64,000 nucleotides of DNA from Epinephelus fuscoguttatus (GCF_011397635.1 NC_064754.1:30732543-30796542), one strand, 5' to 3'; positions 13,744 through 29,097 are shown, counted from the stretch's first letter. The notes: generated by a model from the letters alone, not told the origin. Translations and numbers: made by a program.

Positions 13744-15462
13744 ACCAGGTAATTTTTTTTTGTATTTGGGGGCTGTTTAAATGTGTAATTAGTGGTAGAT
13801 TTTATTTAGTTGAACTATTAATATTGTGTACAGAATCTGAATCAAACTCTGAGTTACTGTTTATTGTTTATATTTTTTTTACTAATTGGTCATATCGTCA
13901 AAGATATCGTTATCACATAAATACCCGGAAATATCGTGAAATTATTTTAGGGTGCGATAAATTATTAAATTATCGACATGTCAGGTGCAGTCACTTTCAG
14001 TTTGTCCTCAAAAGTAAATGATTTAGATATTTTATTTATTTTCATTTATTTTATTTATTTATTCAACAGGAACAGTGCACAGATACTTAGCTGCACAAGA
14101 GGCAGCTATAAGTTAATTTTCACGTTTAGTCCCTGAGCAGGAAACAGAGAATAATTTAGACACTAACTAACAAACTAACAAAATATTGTGGCTGAATTGC
14201 TGGTTGCTTGTATTTTTTGCTACTCCTTTTATAACTTCAAAGATATCACTGGTGAAATAAATGGAAGATGACACAACAAAAGTGAGACCCATAGTGCAAT
14301 AAATTGGAAACATCCCTTCAGTATCAGACCATAATCTCCTCTGTAAGTTAATTTAAAAAATGTCAAAAGTATTAACTGCATCCAATAAAAACTAGGACTG
14401 AATTTCGACAACCTGATTTTTCATGTGGATGGAAAAAGTTGCGCCTGTTTTAAATTAGCTTGTTTTCCTGTTGCCTGCACATTGACTGATATGCACAGCT
14501 GTGGCCTCACACACACAGACACACACACCTTTACACTAAGATATGCATCTTTGCACTCTACACACCCTCCTAACCTCTTCCTCCTCTCTCACACACAGAC
14601 ATGCACACATTCACAGGAGGCACTCCACTCTCATCTCCCGATGTCAGCGTCTGACTGGTTCTATCAGTGGGTCTCATATGACAAACAAACCCACCACCAT
14701 CATCAGTTGCGGGTGGTCTCAAGATTACTTTTCTATACATTCTCTATACAGGCTTTGATTCTCAGACATGGCAGCAACATGGCAGAGATTTACTATAAAC
14801 TCCATCTGTATACACATACCAAAGCTTTCATCCCTCTAATACCCTGCAGATCAAAAGCCAAACACACATGCATGCACTCTGGTACACACACATTTATAAA
14901 CACAGCCTTTCTGTGTTAAGAAGCCTCGCGTCTCAGTTACTGTTTGACACCATCTGAACTTTTTAAAAACGCACTTCTCACCTCACCGACAAAGCCTCTG
15001 CAATTACACTTTGTATGTATGTGTGTGTGTGTGTGTGTGATAGACAGAAGGAAGATGATGGTTTCTTGTGAATTAAGTGTGAAAGTAAGTAGGCTGTGGA
15101 TGGGAAGGGGTGACGAGAAGAGGGGGAGGGTGGAAAGTCGGCAAGGCGAGCTTGAAATAGGTGTGTCCAAAAATAGTCAGATGAGAGATGAAGACAGAGA
15201 GGAGGATGATCGTTGAAGGAGTGCGTCAACACTCGCAGATATACGAGCAGTGGACAGATGCAGGGGAGGAAGGAAGGAAGGAAGGAAGGAAGGAGGAAAG
15301 GAAAGGGGATGAAAGGGGAGGTGTGTGTGTGTGGGAGGAGGCAGGAAAGACCTTCTTCTTTGGTGTGTTTTTATCATTTGAGGCACTCACATGCACCTGT
15401 AGACACTACATGACCTTGCTGAAGCACAGGCAACAGCAGGAGAGTCAGATTTTTGAGTCACA

Positions 15463-15520
<58 letters not shown>

Positions 15521-15691
15521 ATCTTAAACACGGTTCATGACAAGATCTGATTCCCTCCTGACAGTGTCTGACAAACAGTGAACATTCCACAGGGAGAGGA
15601 AAACAGGTTGAAATTCCTGATTCATATGCTGGGAAAGAGTCTGGAATTTCAGAAACATATTCTGAAAATCTCAAGATAATGAAAACACATG

Positions 15692-15729
<38 letters not shown>

Positions 15730-18700
15730 TATCGAGCTTTGAGAAAATCTGAGGATGCCAGTGGGCAGCTGTGAGTAGGTGGAGGATCAACACTGTGTCC
15801 AAGTATGTGAGAGTAGCTGAGCAGTGGAGGGGGCGTGTGTAGTGGGACTTACTCTGTTACAGAGTGAGTGGCGGCCTTCTCGTGGTAACGGTACACTAGC
15901 AGGCACTGGTCGACCCTGGCCACGCCCCCTCCCTGACGAAGACTCTGGTAGAAGAAGAGCAAGTCCTCCGGGACTCCCTGGAGAGGAGGACGTAAAGTTG
16001 GTTCATGACGGTTAAAAACTGTAATTCATTTCTTTATTAGAAATGAAGGTGCTGTTTCCTCTGTAAATGCGGCTTAACCTATGGTAACAAACTGTACTGT
16101 GCACCATGAATATCCTATAAGAGCATCTGTTAATAAAAACAAATCTTTAAAAAAAAAAAAAAGAAATGAAGGTGCTAATGGAGCTTTCTTTGGTTCGATA
16201 TTTTGTGATGGTGGCGGGGTCCATTTAGATACAGACTTAATATAAATGAAGTGAAGTAACCGTGAGCTCATGTGGTGTCAGAATAATCTGTAAAATGAGT
16301 CCCTGCTTGGGAAAATTCAAAGTTGAAACAACCGGAAAGTCAGTGTAAATGTTGGTACACAGATTGCCGAGCTGACATCATATCTGCAAAAACAACAGAC
16401 TGAATCACCATTTAATTTCCCTTCATCCATGCACTCTGACACTATGTTCATGTTAGCCAAATTCTTGTTGGAAAGAGGGGGGCATTCTGCTTTGTTTAGT
16501 AGATAATTATGTATTTGTCTCGCCAACGTCATTTTCAGTTGCTGTGCTAGCAGCTGCCAGGAGAAGTTAACTTTTTTCAAAGCATTTTACACCCTGATCT
16601 ACATAGATAACTTACTGGAAAGCAGAACAACAATTTCACACATCAGAATGTGTTTAAAGGTCTTGACTAATACTACTGCATATGTGCAAAAACTGTATAA
16701 ATCCTCTGTGTCTCGAGAGAGAGATGTGTGAGATCTGATAAATGGCTGTGTTTGAAGACAACACTGTGAGGTTGGCAATGTTAAAGGAGTGTAATACTAA
16801 ACCAGAGAACTGTTTTCAGAGATTGTTTTGAAGTTGATTTACCACAGCTTTTCATAGCTGCATTTATCTAATCCACACCTGTTGGCATTTTACATGAATG
16901 TATCTTTATAGCTGGATGTCTATTGCTGAATGTCCACTGCGCTGTGTGGCTCGGCTTGACTCGACTCAACTCGCTTTTGGTACTAGGTACTTTTCTTGAT
17001 TTAGTTTTCTAGTGCAGGTAGTACTCCCTTAATGTAGGCAGGATTGTTTGCTGATTGTAAAAGTGAAGCTGCCCTAAACTGCAGTGACATCATCTTCTAC
17101 ATGACACAAGCTGGATCCTTTCATTGGCAACCAAACAAAGCAACGTCTGTACTTTGTCAATTGTATGTCATAGTGTATGCTGTATTTTGTGGGCTGCCAC
17201 TTTTTCAAATCTCAGATGAGTGAATGAAACAAATTGCAATTACTATTGGTTGTAGCTTGGTATTTACTCTGTTTAAAAATGTCCGGTTTGTGCAGGATTT
17301 CCTGTGACACACAGCTGACAATTCTAGTGACGATTCTCTCTGACTATCAGTGGTCTACAGTGTTTTAACTCCACATCCAGCGTCGGCTCAACTTGCTTAG
17401 AACATTGACTGATGAGGTACAAGGACAGGTACGATCCACAAATTTTGCCAATGGAAAACCAGACAAGAGTGGGCTGAGCTGAGCAGTACTGTACCATGCA
17501 GTGGACATGCAGCATATGTAGGAGGTGACTTCCTCATTCTTAAACATGCACACCAAACTCTGATTGGTCAACTGTGTCTGTAACTGAGGGAAACAGCTGC
17601 CAATGGACACATATGGATTGCTGAACAAATCTGAAGCAACATTTTAGATGCTTAAAGTAACATTTTAGATGTGTAAAATAAACAAGAGCAGAAAGTGGAG
17701 CCCAACAAAGGATGGATTGATGGAGTGTTATTTGGAGTGGGAGAGAGGAAGGGAGGCCAAGGAAAGAAACACAAATACAGTGAGAAAGCTCTACAAATAT
17801 TTTGGTTGTGAGGTCTCACCTTGCCTCCTTCATCGAACGGTCCAACCTTCAGGTACCAGCTCCTTGAGCAGAACCATGTTGGCATGACGACTGTGGGCCC
17901 ATGAGACGTGTACACCTGAGACACAAGAACAGTTCGGATTATAACAAGGAACATGTTGACATATACAATACAGAAATCACATGTTATCAGTCAGATATAC
18001 TGTGTTGTGGACACACTGTGAGTCTCCATACTGGTTGCTGTGAACGGACAATGTTTTCACTAACAGAACTCAGGTTACATGTCTGTTTGTATTTGTACCA
18101 CTCTTTTTTAACAAAGTTTGGGTGTTGGGTGAGACAAGAACCAGAAAGATAAGTAATCACACCTAAACCAAAACATACAATTTAAATGTAAAAACAACAA
18201 TGACTGGCTACAACAAGCCTCCAGAGTAGCGTTAATGCTCTTTCGGAACTCTACTGGAGGGGTGATATGCTTCTTCCAAAAGATATTTCCTCATTTAGTG
18301 TTTCATGATGCTGGTGGTGGTGGAAAGAACTGTCAAACATGGCAGTCCAAAATCTCCCACAGGTCTTCGACTGAGTGAAGATCTGGTGAAGGCCAGAGCA
18401 AGGTACCAAAGAGTTGCCACAAGAGGAGTTGAAACGTGCACCGCTCTGCAACCTGCTAATTTACACCAATGCAACTAGATGAGATGGTGTATCATCCAAA
18501 TGCAGAAACAGGCAACGTGCCTTACTTTCTAACACCACCCACCACGATTTAACCAGTGGAGTTGCCGGTGACATCGTCAGCTGGCTTGAGTTGAGCTCAG
18601 ACGGCCAGTTCACACCACTGCAACCTTTCTTTGCAACTTTCTAAAATAGTTTAGTCTCCTCACAAATTATTGGTCTGAACTGGGGCTTAAGATGCATTGC

Positions 18701-19852
18701 AATCTGGTCACACAAAAACCACTTGTTGAAGTGGTCTAGGCCGCATTTCACCACATATCTTTTGTAGCATAAACACTCATGCATCCTGATGCATCCCAGA
18801 CAAGGACTACATCATCAATGCAGGACGTGGTGGTTGTTTTGGTGACCTGTGCTAACGCTCTATAACCTCCCCATTTTACCATGAGTTGGACAGAGTGTTG
18901 TGCGACTGTCCATCATTTTGCCCTGTGGAAGGAGACGTGATGACATCTACTGGCAGCGATATCTCCAGCTGTACGGACACAACTGTAAACATGACGAGCG
19001 AGTATATTTGCAAGAGTGTGGATGTAATCACTGAGCGCTGGGCCCTTTGACCTTCTAGCAAAAATGACATAGACAGTGACAAAATCTGAACACAAGTGGT
19101 CAGCTTGAAGCCCATGGTAGTCACAGGTGTGAACGGCGATGTGTCTTGGCTATCCACTTGTGTTCGGATCACTGAAACACATTAATATCAGGTGGAAACA
19201 GGCTCAAAGAATTGACCAGTATACCTGAAAACACAGTTTTATTTGCTGTGAATATAAACATAGTTTAATGATATTCATATGAATATCTATTCATGTTTAA
19301 ACATACAAACAAGTCTGCTGTCGGGCTTTTACAATCATATCCTGCAGAGTAACCAGGATAGGTAACTAGATTCATCCTTTGCAGTTTGCCCCTCAACAAG
19401 CTGTCTCTCTCTCTCTCTGTGCTCACACAGCGCAGGAAAAAGCACTTTGTCTCAGCTCCACTTAATAAATAAAGGAACTTCTTTTTGTAGTTACAGAACA
19501 CAACATCCATATCAGCTGCAACCCGACCAGGATTTGGTGAACAGCTCGGGGAAGTTTCCGATTTGGCTTTTAGGAACAAACGGGGACTCTGCAAGAGCTC
19601 CAATGCTGAAAACAAAACAGGTTAGAGTGCAGCCGCATGTGCTCTATTACAGAAGTGTGCGCTTCCTGAAGTGTGCAGGGGAAGGATACACACTTCCATC
19701 CTCCAGCACATGATTTTTGACTAATGAGTTTGTTTTGGCCTCTCCTTCTCTTTCTAACCACAACATCTTTAATACACCAGGACCTCATTAGGGCACCTAT
19801 ATTTCTTTCTCTTTTTACCCCGACTCATTTGTTCTACTGCCACATGTGCGTG

Positions 19853-19915
<63 letters not shown>

Positions 19916-22900
19916 CTTCTTGTTCCTCCTTTACTATGTGTGTGTGTGTTTCCTTAAGTATTGTTGTTGTGTTCTAAGTCTAGGGGTCATTCCAGGCTGA
20001 TCTGTTCTTTCCTCCAACTATGTCACTGTGTGTATGATGTGCGTATAAGTGTGTGTGCATGTGCATGTGTGTGTGTGTGTGTGTGTGTGTGTCTCTCTCT
20101 CTTCTTGGTCGAAGCTGAACATGACTGCATAACAGAAATGAATCACAGATGAAGCAAATTGAGAAAAACATCTGGATTCAGCCAGACGAACAGCTGGACA
20201 GAATCTAGCGTGTATGTGTGTTTGTGTGTGTCCACCTACGTACATCTCTTCTCCCCTCTGTTGTAATATTGCAACATTTTGCAGATGTAAGCTGCGGCCA
20301 AAAGCATGAATAAGAGGAATAAGAATGAGTTCTGGGAAACGAGGGGACAGAGAAAGAGAGAGTCTGTCTTGGTGGTGAGAAATCAGTGGGGTAGGGAAGG
20401 TTTATGATAACCATATCTAATGTCCTACAGATGAACACTCGGGGTCTACCTCTGGATCAAGTTAAACGAGCCCCAGCCCAAGTAAATCTCTGGTTTAACT
20501 CGGCTAGATTCAGTTTCTTTACCCAGAAACTAGAAGTACAGTGAGGAAAGAGAAGGAGAAGAGAAAAGAGCTGCTTTTAAGCCTGCAGAATCAATGTATG
20601 ATCTCATTCTCATGCTTCATGAAACTTAATATCACATAAATATCCAGGAATGCCTGCTAAGGAGTTATGCAGACTGTGTGTGTGTGTGTGTATGTGTGTG
20701 TGTGTTATGGAGAGAGTGGGACCAGGTTGTCTTGTTTCCTTGGTGACAGTGTGTTTTGTTCAGCAACAGTCGACGTCCATCTCTACATAAATAGTAATAC
20801 TGCCAGCGGTGTCAGATTCATATCAATTATCATGTGATGATTAATGTGATTATTCAATATGGTGAAAGTACGTATAAGCTGTAAAGGAGGAATTTAAAAT
20901 GTTTCACTCAATAACCCCTTTAAGTAGCCACTGCCCTGCCAGTTGATATCTCGGTTACCAGATGCATTGTGATACAGCAGTACACTTAGCGCATAGTGTG
21001 ATATCACCACGTTAGCAAACCAACACTATGCTAATGTAAGGACAGTGGGCATCACTTGCCAATATCTTCCTAAGTTTTTTCTTGAATTTGTTCCCGAGAA
21101 AGGTCCTACGAAGAGTCTACGCCAGATTCATGACATGCTCTTAAACCACAGAATTGTTCACACCTGTGTTTTTATAATGAAAAATCCTACTGTCCTTGTA
21201 AGTTGAAAGAGCTTGCCAGATGATCCCTATTAGCACAGGTAAACGCCCTGCCAGTCCCCATAAAAGGGCATGAGACTGCCAGGCCATGTGCATGCACAGA
21301 AACTGAAGAGGAAGCTGAGAAAATTAAGTCAAGGACGCCCAAAGGAAAGTCTAAACAGGGTGGAGCACCACAATCTAAACAAGAAAAGGACTTGAATTGC
21401 TGTGAAGTGGAGGTACCTCTGCAGAAAGTGAGAACCAAAGGAGCTTCCATATTCAGTACAGTCGGGAGTGCATATAAAATAATACAAAAAAGATGCACAG
21501 GATGCAAAAAAACCCAACATTATTTAACCACTTGACTGACAAACTGCAAACTTTATGCATTTTAGTGGCACAATTGTCAGGACTGAGGACAGAGACAAGC
21601 TTCTGTTCTTAACTAAGAACAAATCCAAAATAAGAAAATATCAGTGAAGGTTAGAATCTTTGAGAAAACTGCGTAAGGCCCTGATCACACTGAAAGCATT
21701 TTGCAGGTTGCAAAATGCAAGGTGCAAAGCACTGCTTTTTTTAAAAATTGAATGCCACTAGTGAATAAAACGCTTGCGTGCGTCTTTTTATTGTTGCCAG
21801 GCAACCATGACTCACCTCCATACTCTAAGGGCACATTCACACCAGGATAGTCCGGGGACTCAGTTCCGCCTGGACAACGTCACACAGATACAACAGCTGC
21901 TTGTTTGGGGGCGGTATCGCCCGAAACAACCACTGACCAGGAAGGAAAAAAGTATGAGGAAGAAGAAAACCCAGCTTATCGATTGGCCAGGACTGAAAAC
22001 GGAATTCCATCCCCTTTAGATGGCTTGGTCACCACAAAAACACCAAACCCCAAAATATACTGCACTCTACGTAACTTCCTCTCTTTGGTTCGCTTGATAG
22101 TCCATTTGCATTTCCCAATGAAAGCGAACCGCACCAGGGTTCACTTGCAAGTGAGCCGAGACCCCCAGTTTTCAAGCGGACCAGGGTTCGCTCGTTGGTC
22201 TGCACCAGAGTTCGAATGAGTGTTCACGCCACTCCAAACGAACCGAACTATCCATGGAAGCTGACCAGGGTTCGTTTAAAGCGGACCAAATAGCGCAAGT
22301 GTGAATGCGTCCAAACCTCCCTGTGTAATCAATCTATCGTTTATTTATCTATTTTAGTTATATGACAGTAATCAATAGCTAGGTCCTAAAAAGTTCAGGC
22401 AGAGGGTACTTGCTGTAGCTCTGGTTGAAGGTGAGAGGCTGTCAGTGAACAGTTTGTTGGGCAGAGGAAACGGAGATCTGTGTGGGTACATGAGACCCTA
22501 AAAAAGAGGGTGAATCAAGGGGAGTACCATCAGTTGGTCCAGGAGCTTCTCCTCCATGATGGCTGTTTCCAGACATATTTTAGGATGACTCGGGGGCAGT
22601 CTGACAACCTGCTGTCTATCATCGGGCCGTATAGCTCTGGGTATCCAGCAACTGCTACCACCAGTTTCTCCTCCATTATTTTCCAACTGTGAACTTGTTG
22701 TTGTGACCACCACAGAAGGCCTGCCTCTCAAAACATCCAATTGGACAAAAAAGGTAATGTCGACAGAGATGACTTGGGGCGTTTTTCCGCTTTGGGTTGA
22801 AGTTTTTTCAACTCGAGGTGTTCAGAGTGCTCCGGCAAAAATACCAGGCACTCAGAGTGCAGAAATGCGAGGCACGCGCAAGCAAAAAGCTTCATTCTCA

Positions 22901-25900
22901 TTAAAAACAATCAGAAGAAGCTGCCTCCAGCTGCTAAAATGCTTTCTGTATGATCAGGGCCTTAGTGGATTTTGGGAGGAAATTTCGTCATAAGAACAGT
23001 TGGTGAATGAAGCCCAGTGTTATCAGTTTGGTTGCCTTGTGCTGGAGCATGTTAGCATTATTTTTGTCATTCAAGACCCTCTGATTAGGTGATAACAGTG
23101 TCATACAAGTTTGACGTGACTTGGCAGGTGACACTTGGATCGTGACCATTCACAGCGTTCCATGTTTATTCATTATACCATCTGCCAAGGGGGGAAACTC
23201 CAGCTCCAACTGCCCTGGGGGAACAGCCAGTGAAATCGAATGTGGAGGAGTGAAGCTGATGACTGAGAAGCTGATGTCTATCTTTAAAATTTTGGTATCG
23301 TCTTCAGTGATGTTAATACGTGTCAACTTTCACACAGTGGTGCGGTACATTAAGTACTGCGTGCCAAAACGTCTGTTGCAGGAGCAGTTGAAACAGAAAC
23401 AGTCTGCACAGTACGCTCACAGTGCTTTTGTTTTTTTCCACTGCCGACAGTTTCCTCTATGGGCTCCCCTCAGCAGACAGCTGGCAGTGTGACACGTTTC
23501 CTCTGGTGGGACTGAGATGGACAGAGAGGTCAAGCGTGGCGCTGCGTCCTCCGTCCAGTCCACTGTCACATTTCCGTGGAAACTGCGGATGGCAGGTACG
23601 TATCCTGTTTCTGTTTGAACTGGCTGCTGCCTGGCACATGACCTCTCACACACACAGATACACACATTCACAGGCATACAATGTGCGCCCAAACACACAC
23701 GCTGAATCGAGCTGTGGGTGTTTACCTGTGTGATGAGCTGATCTTCAGTGATTGTGTTGATCCAGCGAGTGTAACGCTCAGTAGATCCCTCAGGAACCCT
23801 CTGGACTTTACAGCCAATCAGCTATCATGGAAACACACACAAAAACACCACAGGAGTGTGATATCTTAGGTTACAGTTAAATTGCAAAGATCACTTCTAG
23901 TTTCAGTAGGAACCCTTCAGAATAAAGCAGGGGTGTTAAACTTATTTTAGTTCATGGGCCACATACGGAACACTTTGATCTCAAGTACATCATATAACAA
24001 TCTGTAGATAACACCTTTAAATGCTCCCCTTTTTGAGTGTAAAGACGACATTCTGAAAACGTTCATCCATTTACTAAAACAAATGAACAGCCCGAGATAT
24101 CAAAAAAATATGTGCAAATTCAACAGTATGTCTCAGTTTGTCCACAATCAGTCGACTACTCTCTTTGATTACATGTAACTTTTTTACATAATTCCCCACT
24201 AAAGTGGAAGCTACTGAATAAGCAGTAGTCGTCCCCTGCCTTACAAACCATTTACATTCTAAAGTTTTATCAGTGTGATATTAACACCAAACATGATGCG
24301 AACTTTTGACTTTTGCGACTGTGAACGGTAGAATATTTTGTGCTGACTTGCTTACTAACCATAAAGACCAGAGGTATGTTAGAGACAGAGACGGACGGAG
24401 CTCTGCATTCATTTTGTCTGTATTTGTGCATGTTTTCTGAAAGCTTACGGAAACAGACAAAACAGAGCAGAACAACCGGAGATCATGGAGGCCGTGTAGC
24501 GTAGTTGTAGAAAAGATACGACCATAGCAGACGACAAAGAAATCTTAGAAATGCCAGAACAGAACGAATTGATAATGAAGTGAAGAGAATACTCTGTCGA
24601 CATGTCAGGATGTTTTCAGTGACCTATCAGACCCCAGCCGTCTACAGTGCTGCCTCTGTTAAAAGGTACAGCATTGTGACCTCCTCCACTGTCGCCTCGT
24701 TTGTTATGTGAAACTTTTGACTCCACCATCTAGTGCCATCTATTGGCTGTATCTATGCCAACATGTGTTCACACCAAACACGTTGCAATTTTTTACGTCA
24801 TGTTATTTGCATGAGTTTAACTCTAGAATATTGTGTGTCGACTGGCGTCATATGTGCATGAAATCGCTGAATGGATGAATCATTTTCCACCATTAAGTCC
24901 TCGGTATCGTACGTCCTCAGAGGATCTCAATGCTGATTGGCTATCGCAATCGGTTGCTTAGCAGGTGCAAGCAAGTGACGCAAAATTGTGCCGCTTACTC
25001 CATTTATGCTGCTTAATTTACAGATTTTGTGTCACTTGCGTTGTGTTCACCGCGCCACCCGGTGAGAATTTGCACCTAATCATGTCTTTACATTGACTTT
25101 ACATGTAATTCAGTCGCACAAATTGTTTTATTCGCACCCAGTGTGAACACAACGTAAGACACTGAACAGGGCTTCACCCATATTGTTTTCAAGTAGAAGT
25201 CTGATGCAAAATAATTTAGAGGGCCAGACTGGACCCTTTGGTGGGTCAGTCCTGGCCCCCGGGCCGTATGTTTGACACCCCTGGAATAAAGGCACATTTA
25301 AATTAAAGTTAAAGTTCGTTGAAAATCCTTAAAAGCTTCCATGAAGCATTGTTTATTAATCAATTAGTTGACTGACAGAAAACTAATTTGCCACAATTTT
25401 AGTTATTAATTAACCCTTTAGATAATTTTTTAACCAGAATCCCTAAAATGTGTTGCCTATAGCTTCTCAAATGTGAATATTTGCAGATTTTTTTTTTGTC
25501 TTGTAAGATAATAATCTGAATATCTTTTAATTCTTCTGGCATTTTACAGGCCGGACAATGCAAAAAAAAAAAAAAAAATGTTAGTAACAAACCCTAGTTA
25601 TCAATTTTCTAAATGACAAAATATCAGTTGTGCCCACTTTGATACATAGAGGCCAAATTTCAGGTCAGAGGTCAATGACGAGTAAAGAGGGGCTCATGTA
25701 AAGACAAGACAGGTTATACAGAGCTGAAAAACAAAGCAGAGGACCACATTTATTATCCGCCACCATAAAGTATCGCAGCCATAACAGAGAGAGGCAGGCT
25801 GTTTGTGCAGGACGGCAAGCCTGCTGTCTCCATGCTGTCTCCCTCACTTCCCTCACACACATGACCTTTGACCTCTGACCTGGCGGGCCACAGAAAGCAT

Positions 25901-27771
25901 CAACACCGGATACTCTCGCTGTTCTGCGTGCCAACTGCATGGAAGCACACACACACATGAATATTTTTGTGGAGGGATTTGTGAGATGGTCAGAAAAAAG
26001 AGAGAGAAAGGGAGGGGGAGGGAGAGAAATGAGGAGAAGAGAGAAGGAGGGGTGAAGGCAGAGCACGACAGAGAGGGAAGGAAGTGAGCAAGCAAATACT
26101 TGAGGGAGAACTTACAGAGTTTGGGTGGAGGAGAGACGCCTCGTACTGCAGGTGAACTCTTTGGGGAAACATAACATCATCCTGGAGTACAATTCAAACA
26201 CATAGCACATGTTAATTATCATAAGTGTTCAGCATCACGTGGGGGAAAAAATCGATACAGCAAAGTATTGTGATACTTTTGTGTGGCAATATTGTATCGT
26301 CACACAGTGCCAAGAATATTTTTTTATATTCTATAAATTAGTAATATTACAAATACAAATTAAACTTTAGGCAGCCTACTAGAATAATATAATCAATTGC
26401 TTTGTCAGTCCACTAGATACATTTTGCTGCAAAAAAAAAAAAAAAAAAGGTTTACAGTGAGATGAACAGACTGAAAATGTTATATTATTAAAGGCGCTGT
26501 ATGTAAGAATGTGGCCAAAACGGTTACTGCACTCAAATTCAAAATACTGCCGCGAGTTGTGTCCGCCCCCCCTCCCCTACAGCTTCGAGGTTACTGGACA
26601 GCGGCACGCTGGAGACTGATTTGTTTGCCCACGGTCGGCTGCCGTGGCAGGGCCCCGTCGCCGCATCTGTGATCTTCAGTTTTCCAGCGGACCATTCGAG
26701 CAAATCCGGCTTCAGCTGTATCAGCTGTATCCCAGCTGCTAACGCTGCTGCCGAGATACAGCTGAGGAGGAGCCGGCTGCTAATGCTATGTACTGGGACA
26801 CTGCTAATGCTGCTTGCCGTGCTGCTGTAGCTCAGTCGTAACTGTAACTGATGCTGAGACTCTACTGACTGCGTGACTGGTAGACGGCGGTGGGTGGCGC
26901 AACAGGCCAAAACACAAATTCAAAACATAAACATGATTTGCGGACCATAAAAATTCTTTTTTAAATGCGAATATTCTAGCTGTACTATTGTTGTCGGTGA
27001 GATCAGTATGTTATATGAACATTATTCCTTAGTCTCTGTGACATATTAGGATGATTTTACGACTATTTGCTTTAGATTTCTTACATATAGCCCCTTTAAA
27101 CAAAACAGATGTTGACAAAGTTTTCCTTTGGGGACATAATTTACTGTTGAAAAAAGGTTATAAGCTGCAATATATGTTATCGCAATACTCAGCATAGCAA
27201 CATATTTAACATCACAATAATATGTATCATGACTTAAGTATTGTGATAATATTGTATCATCCATCCATCCATCCATCCATCCATCCATCCATCCATCCAT
27301 CCACAGATAGATAGAGGGGGTGGTTGTTGCTCAGCCTACAAGAACTTGGCTTGGGAACCAGCAGATGGCCAGTTCAGGTCCTGCACATACTGAGATATGG
27401 AGTGTGGACTGGTAGCTGGAGAGTAGCATTAATCTCGTCATCATCTTGCCATCGTCAACGGCCATTTTTCTATGACTAAGATGAGCCGTTGATGAACTTA
27501 AAATAGATCTTTGATAATAAAAACTAATACTAAATGTATATATTTTTTATTTCTTGAAAAGATGAGCCAGGACCAAAATGTTAGTGATGGACTACTTGAA
27601 ATTCAAATGTGTGATATTTTCCCCCAGTAGTGTATCTAGTCTCTGTCAAAACATGATCACTGTCACTGGTTGAACTGGTTAAGGTATGTGTGCAGATTCC
27701 CAGAATCCCAGCCATACAGGTGATGATTTCCCAAACCAACAGCAAATTAATGAAGGCTTCAACACAAAAAG

Positions 27772-27819
<48 letters not shown>

Positions 27820-29030
27820 GACAGTTGTTGTTGGGTTTTTTTTTCAACTTTGATGTGGCACTGCATAGCGGTTGTGAAGCCCTGCGCTTTCAGATGAATA
27901 TAAAACTGGAGGGAAACAGCGTGTTTCTGTGCTGTAGACTGTTGCTGTTTGATGTATTCTGCATTCCACATCTGAAGACGTGCAGTACCTTCCATATACC
28001 AAACTACTCTTCGTCCTGCGACCTTGCAAGTGTTACAGGCCAATGTGGTTTTGTCTGATTTTTCAAGCTTCCCAGTTCAATAACATGTGATCTAGAGAGC
28101 AAAGCAAACCTGGAGCGCTTTGTGATCACAAGCACTGAGGACTTGAAGAGAGAGTCTCTCTCGGAGTGTTCACATATGCGCAAAAAATGCTGAGTCACTC
28201 TGAGTCTGTTTAGAAGGCTGAAAAGGACCAAGTGTGAAAACACCTTTATTCATAATACCACAGAAAGGATGCACTGCAGTAATGGGAGACAGAGAGATGC
28301 TCTGTGGCTACAAATCAGGTGGGAAGAACACGACCGACTTGAAATGACACCACGCTGCTACTTACGCCACAGTAAGTTAGCTAACTGTAACGTTACATGA
28401 TAAGTCCTAACATTATCTAGGCATACAAAGTCGATTAAAAGACCAAAAATTAAGAGAATAAAAATGAATAACATTTGACTATTACTAATCAGCATTTTCG
28501 TCTGAAGACTCAGACTAAATCTGAAGTAGCTCCCAAACTTAGCACTGCTGTAGAAGTGCCAGTTCACGTCCTGGGCACTGTCCAGGTGCCCTTGAGCCAA
28601 ACTCCAAAGTGCTAGCAGCGCCGACTATGTGGCAGCCCCCTCGTTCTGATGTCTCTCCACTCATGCATATCTATAGACCCTGTGTGTGCATGTGTCAACA
28701 TGTAAAAACTGAATTCCCCCATTTTCACTCTTTGATTTGTAGTTTTGACAGTTCGGCTTTTACACCAGAGACTGCAAAGCGCTGTTTCAAAGACAGAGCT
28801 GCCACTCATCTGAACATAAACACAGAAAACACACATGTATCAAACGCTGTGCTCAGCTCATTAGTCATGTGTTCTGACAGGTCTGTCAAACAGTCGCCGA
28901 GGTCTGTGTGTGAATGTGTCTTTGTACGCCGTGTATATTTGGACAAACCAATATGATCTAATTACTGTTGACTCACTACTGTGTGTGTTCTGGGAGACAG
29001 CTGGACAGCAATATGAAACATGCCCTGTCT

Positions 29031-29097
<67 letters not shown>

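Noticed and set aside
14425..14919. Long plus-strand ORF (164 codons)
   Set aside because: It reads through CA-rich, low-complexity sequence inside b3gntl1 intron 8, with strings of Thr-His; no family resemblance and no conserved exon boundaries.
15188..15550. ORFs across the GGAA and CA repeats
   Set aside because: Amino acid content is dictated by the microsatellites (GRKE and TH repeats).
18600..19140. Possible MITE with TTCACACC ends
   Set aside because: The ends match only over a few bases, no target duplication was seen, and internal sequence is not recognised well enough to define an element.
21187..21507. Minus-strand ORF of 106 codons in b3gntl1 intron 6
   Set aside because: No recognisable domain in either strand and no splice context; could be decayed repeat but the evidence is too weak to call.
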